A DNA stretch of 42,065 bases from a virus: the IMG/VR virus record IMGVR_UViG_3300048034_000948, positions 1 through 42,065 of that record; one strand, 5' to 3'. Position numbers and translations under genes: made by a program. Positions 12,970 to 19,576 of this stretch are shown one piece after another (position 1 is the stretch's first letter; every line of letters begins with the position of its first letter). The notes below the pieces were generated by a model. It was not told the origin of the DNA and ran no database searches. It saw only the letters and a program-made list of their open reading frames with translations.

Positions 12970-13561
12970 CAGATGATTGTGTTTTATTTATTAATTCAAA
13001 CATATAATCCGTAATTGGACGATTATACTTAGCTTTCGACTTACATATATCTATAAAATTCTCAAAGGCTATTTTTTGCTCCAATGTACTAAAACTTAAT
13101 GAGACCTTGTATAAGTCACTTTGATTTAGTAATTCATAAGACTGATCTTCTAGCTCAGTATCTATATCGTTTACAAAATTAGCTATTTGCTCACTAGAAA
13201 AACCAGTGAATTTTAAATCTTCACCTTGAATATCTTCAAATATTTTTTTGACTTTTTCATCATCAAATATAGCTACTTCTTGATTTAGGGCAATGTTTGC
13301 TGATGGCTCATGGAATTCATCAATATCAATCAAGTAAGCATCCACATACTCATTTGTTTTTTTTAAAACCTCAAACCTTTGATGACCAGCAATAATTTTA
13401 TTAGTTCTTTTATTTACAACAATAGGTTGTAATACTCCAAACTTCTCGATGCTCTTTTCGAGTACATCTAATGACTCTTGTGTTATTTGTCTAGGATTAC
13501 TGAGTTTATCAAAATATATATCTGATACTTTTATTTTTTCAGAATGTATTTTACTACTCAT
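12956..13561 (-). CDS. ParB/Srx-fold domain protein (copy B)
   Basis: This 201-residue protein has the same ParB N-terminal-like domain as copy A. KVSDIYFDKLSNPRQI is followed by LEKSIEKFGVLQPIVVNKRT and AGHQR, with a shared C-terminal alpha/beta end (FENFIDICKSKAK, TDYMFELIN). The frame extends to 13594, but ATG 13561 gives MSSKIHSEK directly before the domain and overlaps the small gene 13554-13733 by eight bases. It is fused by overlap to the methyltransferase gene downstream, so the two are made together. A guide, regulator or DNA-binding partner of the methyltransferase is a reasonable guess. Confidence 0.76.
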   Translation of the reverse strand: MSSKIHSEKIKVSDIYFDKLSNPRQITQESLDVLEKSIEKFGVLQPIVVNKRTNKIIAGHQRFEVLKKTNEYVDAYLIDIDEFHEPSANIALNQEVAIFDDEKVKKIFEDIQGEDLKFTGFSSEQIANFVNDIDTELEDQSYELLNQSDLYKVSLSFSTLEQKIAFENFIDICKSKAKYNRPITDYMFELINKTQSSDEIY

Positions 13562-13733
13562 CGTGTTTTTCAATTTCATCAATGCATAATTCAACGGCTC
13601 TGTTAAATACAGCTGCTACTACCTTTTTAATATTAGCATCAGTAATCTCTGTTCCGCTTTGATCCGTTAGAGTCATTTCTTCAGCTATTTTTTTTAGGTC
13701 TGTTAATTTATTAATTATCTCATCTTTTTTCAT
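13554..13733 (-). CDS. small acidic 59-aa protein
   Basis: ATG at 13733 opens 59 codons ending in TAG at 13554. The protein is helical and acidic (MKKDEIINKLTDLKKIAEEM at the start, ending IDEIEKHDE). The promoter at 13740-13769 puts the expected start of transcription one base before this ATG, and the stop overlaps the next gene's start by eight bases. It therefore leads the ParB-methyltransferase-YkgJ-terminase operon. No family was recognised. Confidence 0.66.
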   Translation of the reverse strand: MKKDEIINKLTDLKKIAEEMTLTDQSGTEITDANIKKVVAAVFNRAVELCIDEIEKHDE

Positions 13734-13739
13734 TTGTTA

Positions 13740-13769
13740 TATATATTAACTAAAATTAATAAATGTCAA
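13740..13769 (-). promoter_or_regulatory. sigma70-type promoter giving a leaderless mRNA
   Basis: TTGACA at 13769-13764, then TATATA at 13745-13740 after 18 bases (or ATATAT at 17). The expected start at about 13734 is next to the ATG at 13733. It probably drives the whole row 13554 to 9742. Confidence 0.66.
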
Positions 13770-13774
13770 TACAT

Positions 13775-15601
13775 TTAATGCATGTCGATCCTACTCTGGA
13801 TGCTGGTGAGGATATTCTTGTAATCTTTTGATGATCGCCCTTGCCCTTCACTTGCTTTTCCTACTACTTCTCTTTTTGACTCAATTAAATTCCAAATATC
13901 TGTATCTATAGTGTTAGGCGCTAGTAGGTAATAACACGTTACTGCATTCTCTTGCCCTATTCGGTGCGCTCTATCTTCGGCTTGGTCGTGTAGGGCTGGA
14001 GTCCATCCACACTGTATGAAAACAACATCACTGGCAGAGGTTAAGGTTATTCCTACTCCAGCCGCCTGTAGTGAACATACAATGATCTTAGATTGATCGT
14101 TTGTCTGAAAATTATCTACATTATTTTGTCGTTCTTCTGCACTCATTTCTCCAAGCACGCTAGCAGGAGAAAAATGGGATAATCTATCGAGTAGTCCTTT
14201 TTGTATGCTAATGTTGTCAGCAAAAATAATAAGTTTATTACCATTAAGCATAAATTCTTCTATCCAACTAATACAGGAGTCAATTTTTTCTGTAGCGCAT
14301 CTTTGCTTTAATTTGTTCAGCAACATCAAAGCTTCTGCGTTTTCTATATTTTCTGATTTTCTATTAAAATAATTTTTAACAAAAATACTTATATCTTTTT
14401 TGCTCTTGCACTTATTTAAATTGATTAAATCCTCGCGCGATGGATTCTTGAAATCTTTTCTAATGAAATCTTTGCAATACTTAATTGGATTCTCTGAAAT
14501 GATATAATTGTACATTTCTGCTTCCTCTTTGTACTGTTCTTTTCTTTGCTGTATTTCCTCTAAAACTTCTATTTCAGCATTTGCATAGTTTTCTGGATTG
14601 GATAACTCTACATCAATGACGATTCTTTGTTTATCAGGAAGCTCTTTCAAGACATCTTTTTTTTGACGTCTTATATAGCACCTTTTTCTGAGTTCTTGAT
14701 TCAAAATGTCCAAATTTTTTGCTCCTGATATGTTTAAACCAAATCTTCCTTTGTATGCTGCACAATAATTTTTAGTAAAATACTGCCAACCTCCAAGCTC
14801 TCCTAGTCTATTGATAATTTCTAATTGAGAAATTAATTCACTGGGTCTGCTTAAAATAGGTGTACCGCTTAGTAAAAAAACATTCTCACAATTCTTTGAT
14901 AATTCTTTTACTTGTTTTGTCCGAGCTGCAGAAGAATTTTTTAAATAATGACTTTCATCACATATAATAGTTTTGTATGCTATGCTTTCTAATATATCTT
15001 TATATTTTTTGATTTGTGAGTATGGAATAATATTAAAGTCAGCATTCCTGTTAGGCTTCTCGTCCACACTGCACCACTCATCAAACCATTTTATTATCTC
15101 CTTCTTCCAATTTTTCTGTAATGAAACAGGGCAAATTATTAAACAAGGAAATCCATTTACATTCGCAGTTGATGCAAGTGCTTGAACAGTTTTCCCTAAA
15201 CCCATTTCATCAGCTAAAAAGCATTTTTTTTGCTTGCTTAAATAAACAACTCCAGCTTTTTGAAATGGTCTTAATTCATGCTGTAATATATCTACTTCTA
15301 TAGTCGCGTCTGTATCAAAAGATGCATCATATATTTCGTTTTTTGTTTTTACAGTACTATCTTTTTTACCTAAAGCTTTTGTTACACTTTGTGTAATAGT
15401 AAACTGATTTTTTTCTAAAAAAACATATAAGTTTTCTATAATCTCTGACTTATTAGAAACATCTAAATTAAAAACCCAAAGCTTTTGTTTTGGATTCCAG
15501 CGCCTGCAATAAGCGGGAAATAATTTTATTTGATCTACTAGAGTAGGATCATATGGGAAAGATATATTAATCTTTCCATCGTTGCATTCTGCTACACGCA
15601 T
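13775..15601 (-). CDS. SNF2-family DNA helicase/translocase (SMARCAL1/HARP-like)
   Basis: This is a 608-residue two-lobed SNF2 ATPase. Motif I is DEMGLGKT at 131-138, motif II is DESH at 215-218, LLSGTP is motif III, and DRAHRIGQ is motif VI near 550. Before the helicase, residues 10-65 (YCRRWNPKQKLWVFNL) resemble the HARP-type substrate recognition domain of annealing helicases such as SMARCAL1. Phages use such enzymes in replication-fork repair or recombination. It starts at ATG 15601, which shares a base with the stop of the cyclotransferase gene (TAATG). It is complete; no nuclease domain is fused. Confidence 0.9.
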   Translation of the reverse strand: MRVAECNDGKINISFPYDPTLVDQIKLFPAYCRRWNPKQKLWVFNLDVSNKSEIIENLYVFLEKNQFTITQSVTKALGKKDSTVKTKNEIYDASFDTDATIEVDILQHELRPFQKAGVVYLSKQKKCFLADEMGLGKTVQALASTANVNGFPCLIICPVSLQKNWKKEIIKWFDEWCSVDEKPNRNADFNIIPYSQIKKYKDILESIAYKTIICDESHYLKNSSAARTKQVKELSKNCENVFLLSGTPILSRPSELISQLEIINRLGELGGWQYFTKNYCAAYKGRFGLNISGAKNLDILNQELRKRCYIRRQKKDVLKELPDKQRIVIDVELSNPENYANAEIEVLEEIQQRKEQYKEEAEMYNYIISENPIKYCKDFIRKDFKNPSREDLINLNKCKSKKDISIFVKNYFNRKSENIENAEALMLLNKLKQRCATEKIDSCISWIEEFMLNGNKLIIFADNISIQKGLLDRLSHFSPASVLGEMSAEERQNNVDNFQTNDQSKIIVCSLQAAGVGITLTSASDVVFIQCGWTPALHDQAEDRAHRIGQENAVTCYYLLAPNTIDTDIWNLIESKREVVGKASEGQGRSSKDYKNILTSIQSRIDMH

Positions 15602-15966
15602 TAAACATAAACTTCATTGTAAGCTTCTTTTGCTGTACCATATTTTTCATTCTGAATATAGTAGACCCATGCCTTGTATTTTTTTTCGTCTTCTCCTACA
15701 AAAAAATCTTCTTCCCTTTTATACCAATCAGGATGTCCTTCTAATAAGTCAATTCTCCACATCATTTCGTCAGGTATTTCCCAAATCTCTCCTCTCACAA
15801 ACACTCCTCCTACGATGTCTGGTTTATTTAAATAAGGGAGACCATCAACAACTAGCTTTCTTGGCTCTAGTGTTCTTGCTTTAACTAAAAAATCCGCACC
15901 ACAAGAAGTAAGCAAACTATTGTTTCCTTGATTCATCTTGAGTGTTCCGTAAACGAATACTTTCAT
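15601..15966 (-). CDS. gamma-glutamylcyclotransferase (AIG2/GGCT-like)
   Basis: The 121-residue protein has the family signature VYGTLKMNQGNN at 5-16 (substrate loop), GEIWEIP at 59-65 and LLEGHPDWYKRE at 74-85. Glu76 is in the position of the catalytic acid. Such enzymes release a gamma-glutamyl group as 5-oxoproline; BtrG in butirosin synthesis removes a protecting gamma-Glu this way. AIG2-type cyclotransferases are a known partner of Amidoligase_2 genes, and this phage carries two such ligases. Here the gene sits between a ribbon-helix-helix gene (one base gap) and the SNF2 helicase (TAATG overlap), 7.5 kb from the nearer ligase. All key residues appear intact. Confidence 0.88.
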   Translation of the reverse strand: MKVFVYGTLKMNQGNNSLLTSCGADFLVKARTLEPRKLVVDGLPYLNKPDIVGGVFVRGEIWEIPDEMMWRIDLLEGHPDWYKREEDFFVGEDEKKYKAWVYYIQNEKYGTAKEAYNEVYV

Positions 15967-15967
15967 C

Positions 15968-16165
15968 TTATAATTTTATATTATTTAAAAACTCCTTTAC
16001 TGATACCTCAATTAAATGAGCCATAGTATAAGGAGTGTTGGGTTTAGAGTTATGTTTTAATTTCTTCAGTAACTCTTGATCTATTCGGAAAGAAAACATT
16101 TTTTTCTTCATGTGAACAGGAAGTTTTTTTCTTCCTGGCTTAACTACTGTTTCTTCCTGACTCAT
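15968..16165 (-). CDS. ribbon-helix-helix (CopG-like) DNA-binding protein
   Basis: This is a 65-residue basic protein. The strand FSFRID is followed by helix QELLKKLKHNS, a turn, and helix TMAHLIEVSVKEFLNN, the plan of CopG/Arc repressors. These bind DNA as dimers through the strand. The N-terminus (KPGRKKLPVHMKKK) is a basic arm. It heads the operon with the cyclotransferase and SNF2 helicase and lies directly behind its promoter, so autoregulation is likely. The mRNA would be almost leaderless. Confidence 0.74.
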   Translation of the reverse strand: MSQEETVVKPGRKKLPVHMKKKMFSFRIDQELLKKLKHNSKPNTPYTMAHLIEVSVKEFLNNIKL

Positions 16166-16174
16166 ATAAAATAT

Positions 16175-16203
16175 ATTATTCTATATATGTCTTTACATGT
16201 CAA
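16175..16203 (-). promoter_or_regulatory. sigma70-type promoter giving a near-leaderless mRNA
   Basis: TTGACA at 16203-16198, with AATAAT at 16180-16175 after 17 bases. Expected start is near 16168, about three bases before the ATG at 16165. The -35 follows the stop of the 41-aa membrane gene by five bases. Confidence 0.6.
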
Positions 16204-16207
16204 TACA

Positions 16208-16333
16208 TTAATACTGGGTAAACGAAAACACGATTTCTATTAGGGCGAACATTGTATCTAGGATTAAATCTCTTTCTAGGAAAAAAAATATTAAAGCTAT
16301 AATCCATCTCCATTCATTTTGGAGATTATGCAT
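16208..16333 (-). CDS. 41-aa membrane protein with two short hydrophobic stretches
   Basis: ATG at 16333 follows the stop of the holin-like gene by three bases and has AAGGTAGGA just upstream as a ribosome site. The protein starts MHNLQNEWRW, has a span IIALIFFFL, a short charged loop (ERD), then a second hydrophobic part (MFALIEIVFSF). It ends the lysis-like gene row before the next promoter. It may assist the holin; no family was recognised. Confidence 0.62.
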   Translation of the reverse strand: MHNLQNEWRWIIALIFFFLERDLILDTMFALIEIVFSFTQY

Positions 16334-16336
16334 TTC

Positions 16337-16801
16337 CTACCTTCTTCCGCCTGGTGTAAAGTAAAACCCTAAAACCATAGGTGCTAAAACAATCACAAAA
16401 TACCCTGCTAGATGTCCTGTCGTGACCACAATGGGCGACTGAGAAACAGGGAATGTGAAGAGTCCAAAAAGGATTTCCGTTGATGCTTCACCTGTGGGGT
16501 TGGTGAGGGTAATGATTTCTGCGCTTGGGAACATTGTACACATGATGACGACTGCAGAGAGTGTACCAACGAGGACGAGCGCGAGCATCCTGCGAGTAGC
16601 ACGAGTAAACATACCGCCTTCACCGCTATTAAGTTGTTCTTGAAATTTAAGTGCAAATTCATTCCCCCTTGCCTCCCTTGCTAGTTCTAGTTCAAATTTT
16701 TGTTGGCGATTATCGCTTATCGCACCAAATACACCTTTAAGGACTGACCCTAATGCTGCGGATCCTCCTGCTGTAAAAAACATTGAAACTAATTCAAACA
16801 T
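16337..16801 (-). CDS. holin-like membrane protein
   Basis: The 154-residue protein has a Gly/Ala-rich hydrophobic N-terminus (1-28), a charged helical middle (RQQKFELELAREARG and on), a clear membrane span at 72-91, a polar loop, and a second span at 126-148. A three-segment layout with a charged coil fits the three-span holins of phages and gene transfer agents, which time lysis by opening the inner membrane. It lies in a row of small membrane genes behind the large terminase. No endolysin was found nearby, so the holin call is by layout only. Confidence 0.55.
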   Translation of the reverse strand: MFELVSMFFTAGGSAALGSVLKGVFGAISDNRQQKFELELAREARGNEFALKFQEQLNSGEGGMFTRATRRMLALVLVGTLSAVVIMCTMFPSAEIITLTNPTGEASTEILFGLFTFPVSQSPIVVTTGHLAGYFVIVLAPMVLGFYFTPGGRR

Positions 16802-16803
16802 AA

Positions 16804-16986
16804 CTATTTACGCATAGCTGAAATTATGGCCATAGCTCCTTCTTTATTTGATGTCATTAACGCTTCTCCGTTAACCATCATTATTTTCCACATATTCTTA
16901 CCCATATGCTTTCTTTCTTTTACATAAACTACCAAAGCTGGGTTTATGTGATACTTTTCGTTATTGGAGTCCTCTATGAGTATCAT
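16804..16986 (-). CDS. hypothetical 60-aa protein
   Basis: This is a short beta-rich, basic protein (MILIEDSNNEKYHINPALVV at the start, ending in a helix NKEGAMAIISAMRK). No family was recognised. ATG 16986 comes three bases after the stop of the coiled-coil membrane gene, and its own stop is two bases before the holin-like gene. It is co-translated with lysis-like genes, but it has no membrane span. Confidence 0.66.
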   Translation of the reverse strand: MILIEDSNNEKYHINPALVVYVKERKHMGKNMWKIMMVNGEALMTSNKEGAMAIISAMRK

Positions 16987-16989
16987 ATG

Positions 16990-17310
16990 TTATTCGCTGT
17001 CTGTTCCTTTGTATCTCAAGCTATCCACATGCTCATCTAATTTATCTACTCTTTCTTTTAAATGCTCAATATTCATATCTTGAGTTGCATCTGCTGGTAA
17101 AGCACCAATTTCTCCTCGTGGCCATTTTATTCTAAATTCACTATTTAGTTCCATTGTGTGATTCATGCGTATTATGTCATTTTCAATAGTGCTAATCTTA
17201 TTCCATATAACAGAATAACCCCACACACATGTACCTACTAAAGCTATTGTTTTAGCCATGAATGCAAGATTTGCTTTCACTTGCATGTTATCCCCTACTT
17301 CTGTAGCCAT
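16990..17310 (-). CDS. membrane-anchored coiled-coil protein (possible spanin/holin partner)
   Basis: One hydrophobic span at about 18-36 (MAKTIALVGTCVWGYSVIW) is followed by a heptad-like helix (KISTIENDIIRMNHTMEL), a Pro/Gly-containing link (KWPRGEIGALP), and a second coil (HLKERVDKLDEHVDSL). The layout is like inner-membrane spanin or Rz-type proteins, although it is short at 106 residues. GGAG lies eight bases before ATG 17310, overlapping the end of the gene upstream. Its role is inferred from shape and position. Confidence 0.64.
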   Translation of the reverse strand: MATEVGDNMQVKANLAFMAKTIALVGTCVWGYSVIWNKISTIENDIIRMNHTMELNSEFRIKWPRGEIGALPADATQDMNIEHLKERVDKLDEHVDSLRYKGTDSE

Positions 17311-17311
17311 T

Positions 17312-17491
17312 TTATGAACTCCTTTTGTATCTATAATAACGCTCGGTAGATATATCTTTATCTCTACACGCCTGAGTTACTGTTGTTTGGCTTTTGGCAA
17401 TTATAGCATCTACTTGCTTAACTATTTTAGCTAGTTCTTGTTTCCTAGCTTTAATATTTAGCTCTCTAACTTTACGAGCTTTTATTATCAT
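17312..17491 (-). CDS. 59-aa basic protein with helix-turn-helix-like end
   Basis: The protein is very basic, MIIKARKVRELNIKARKQEL at the start, then a helix and TVTQACRDKDISTERYYRYK. The last part has the spacing of a helix-turn-helix found in small transposase- or resolvase-like DNA binders. A longer frame starts at 17530, but ATG 17491 is preferred because it makes a modest 20-base overlap with the gene upstream. It may be a regulator inside the lysis-like row. Confidence 0.55.
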   Translation of the reverse strand: MIIKARKVRELNIKARKQELAKIVKQVDAIIAKSQTTVTQACRDKDISTERYYRYKRSS

Positions 17492-17663
17492 CCTTTTTTG
17501 TTGGGTTTTTGTTTTGTTTATACAGCGCAATTAGAATATGCGTAAGTGTAAGCATACCGCAGATAAAACCTAACATCGGATTAGCTTCGTTGAAAAAGAA
17601 AGTTCCTCCAGTGCCTGCAGCTGCGATTGTTGAAGGAGCAAATGAATTCAATGATTCTGTCAT
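17472..17663 (-). CDS. 63-aa holin-like membrane protein
   Basis: A weakly hydrophobic N-terminal segment (STIAAAGTGGTFFF) is followed by a span (MLGFICGMLTLTHILIALY) and a charged tail (KQNKNPTKKDDNKSS). A short hydrophobic protein with a basic tail directly behind the large terminase fits a small holin or antiholin. It starts at ATG 17663, 46 bases after the terminase stop. No clear Shine-Dalgarno is visible. Confidence 0.55.
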   Translation of the reverse strand: MTESLNSFAPSTIAAAGTGGTFFFNEANPMLGFICGMLTLTHILIALYKQNKNPTKKDDNKSS

Positions 17664-17709
17664 TATTAATAAAATTATTTTACGCTATCTTTTTACATCA
17701 AGCAAATTA

Positions 17710-19122
17710 TTAAGCCATTAAAAGTTTATTGGTTTTTTTCACCATACTAAAGGCTAAACTAACGGCGTCAATCTGATCATCATGTTTTCCGTCAGGGAAT
17801 GTTCGTAGCTCTTCTATAAAATCATAATTCCACTCTGCTTTTACTAAAAAAACTCTCCCTGCTTGTACTTTTGCTAACCAAGGATTTGCTTTTGTTAATT
17901 TATCTCCTTTTAGGTTTAAACCTAATACTATATTTTTCCCTAATCTTTCTTTTTTTACTTCTTCATATGCAGTAATAAAACCACCAATGGCTTCTATACC
18001 AATTCTATTTTGTTCTAAATCTGCATATCGTGATATTGTGGATTTTATTTCGTGCCATGTCATACGCTTCTTTGTTATATTTAATATATATAAAAAGTCA
18101 CGTTGCTTGTCGTATGCACATAATGCACTAGCGGTAAAATCCGATGTCTGTGTTTTAGTTACTGCTAAGTCCCATGCCCTTACTTTTTCTATGTTATGTG
18201 GGACATTATGAGCATCAATATAGTTTAACATTTCAATATCTACTATATTCCCACCTTTTGATATCGGCTGACCATTATAAAGAGAATTAAATTCATAAGG
18301 TGTAAGCATTACTTTTCTAGCTTCTATGAAATTTACATCTTTATTCTCAGGCCATAGTGCTTCTCCTTCTTTTCTTCCCAGTTCATCTTGCTCTTCTTGG
18401 CATATGGCTGGGAAGTTCATAACGTCATACACTTGATTAGTAAATCCTTGAGACTCTAATTGCTCTGTATATGATTTATTCGTCAATCTTCCAACTAAAT
18501 CATCTTCGTGCCATCTAGTCATAATAATAATTACTAAACTATCAGGAGTTAATCGGGTCATAGCTACAGATTGATACCAATCCCAAATATGATCTCTGGA
18601 TGTCTGTGATTCTGCAGCTGCTCTATCTTTGTGTGGGTCATCTATGACTAGACACGATGCTCTATTTCCAGTTAATCCAGCCCCTAAACCAACTGCTCTA
18701 ACTCCTCCTCCCTTGGTTGTCATCCAGTTATTTGCAGTTCTGGTATCTTCTGACATTTTTGCTTTAGGGAAAATTGCTTTATATATGTCGCTCTCAAATC
18801 TTCTTCTAATAGATTTACTGTTTTTTAGAGGAAGCTCGGTATTATATCCAGCGATAACAATATTTTGAGTGGGGTCTCTACCTAAAAAAAACGATGCAAA
18901 TTCTTCTGCTATTAATCTACTTTTACCATGCTGAGGTGGCATGTTAATTATTAATCTTCTTTCACCAGTTTGCTGTATTAAATTATTTAAATAATCGCAC
19001 AAATAGACATGTACTTTTGAAGGTATGTACAAAGGGTCATTTACTAGAGTGTATGCAAGTAAATCATTTTGAGCTTCTTTCGTAAGAGCTATTCTTCCTT
19101 CATAAGCTAAGTTTTTATCCAT
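17710..19122 (-). CDS. terL: terminase large subunit
   Basis: This 470-residue protein is the packaging motor. The Walker A block is MPPQHGKSRL at 61-70, Walker B is CLVIDDP at 157-163, and the C-motif-like TRWHEDDL is at 202-209. The nuclease domain carries RAWDLA at 315-320 (Asp317 in the metal site), GIEAIG in the middle, and KHDDQIDAVSLAF near the end, with the last acidic pair. It cuts concatemeric phage DNA and pumps it into the capsid. It is complete and starts at ATG 19122. The small subunit is not adjacent but at 9742-10218. Confidence 0.94.
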   Translation of the reverse strand: MDKNLAYEGRIALTKEAQNDLLAYTLVNDPLYIPSKVHVYLCDYLNNLIQQTGERRLIINMPPQHGKSRLIAEEFASFFLGRDPTQNIVIAGYNTELPLKNSKSIRRRFESDIYKAIFPKAKMSEDTRTANNWMTTKGGGVRAVGLGAGLTGNRASCLVIDDPHKDRAAAESQTSRDHIWDWYQSVAMTRLTPDSLVIIIMTRWHEDDLVGRLTNKSYTEQLESQGFTNQVYDVMNFPAICQEEQDELGRKEGEALWPENKDVNFIEARKVMLTPYEFNSLYNGQPISKGGNIVDIEMLNYIDAHNVPHNIEKVRAWDLAVTKTQTSDFTASALCAYDKQRDFLYILNITKKRMTWHEIKSTISRYADLEQNRIGIEAIGGFITAYEEVKKERLGKNIVLGLNLKGDKLTKANPWLAKVQAGRVFLVKAEWNYDFIEELRTFPDGKHDDQIDAVSLAFSMVKKTNKLLMA

Positions 19123-19161
19123 AACTGGATAAAACTTATAATTTATATAATCACAACAAAA

Positions 19162-19533
19162 TTATTGCACTTGTATTTGATTAGAGGAACTCACTACATC
19201 AGAGTCTCCAGTATCATTAGTAACAGCAACACCAAACAAATAATATCCTGCAGTAGTTTCTTCGTAAGAAAAAATAAATCTTTCACCTGTCGTAGTGGTA
19301 TCTGTACTATTGGTTGATGATAATACAGGATTTAATAATGAATTTCCTGTTTGGGTGTCTGTATTTGCTGTAATAGACCACACTAGCGGATCACCAGAAA
19401 GCTCAATAGTAGCGATATGATCATCTGAGGGAGTAACGCTAGTTGCTTCTCCATCACTTATAGATTTTCTATAAATCTTAAACCCAGTTTCATTGTCTGC
19501 GTTATCTAAGAATCCCATTTGTATCACTGCCAT
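19162..19533 (-). CDS. FN3-like structural protein
   Basis: The 123-residue protein has the start of a fibronectin-type-III domain. NADNETGFKIYRKS near 11-24 is the usual D..NETGF.IYR strand pair, followed by Thr/Ser-rich beta strands and an AGYYLFGVAVTN closing strand. No signal peptide or membrane span is present. It is the last gene of the tail fibre block, so a small virion decoration or fibre-tip protein is likely. A similar NNEDGF segment begins the 2541-aa protein. Confidence 0.62.
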   Translation of the reverse strand: MAVIQMGFLDNADNETGFKIYRKSISDGEATSVTPSDDHIATIELSGDPLVWSITANTDTQTGNSLLNPVLSSTNSTDTTTTGERFIFSYEETTAGYYLFGVAVTNDTGDSDVVSSSNQIQVQ

Positions 19534-19576
19534 AATATTATTCTATTGTAACTTTAATTATCTATTCAAGTTAAAT

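Noticed and set aside
10215-13561. True chromosome or plasmid partition system (ParB)
   Set aside because: The two ParB-fold proteins lack the helix-turn-helix and dimer domains of partition ParB, and there is no ParA ATPase or parS-like palindrome cluster.
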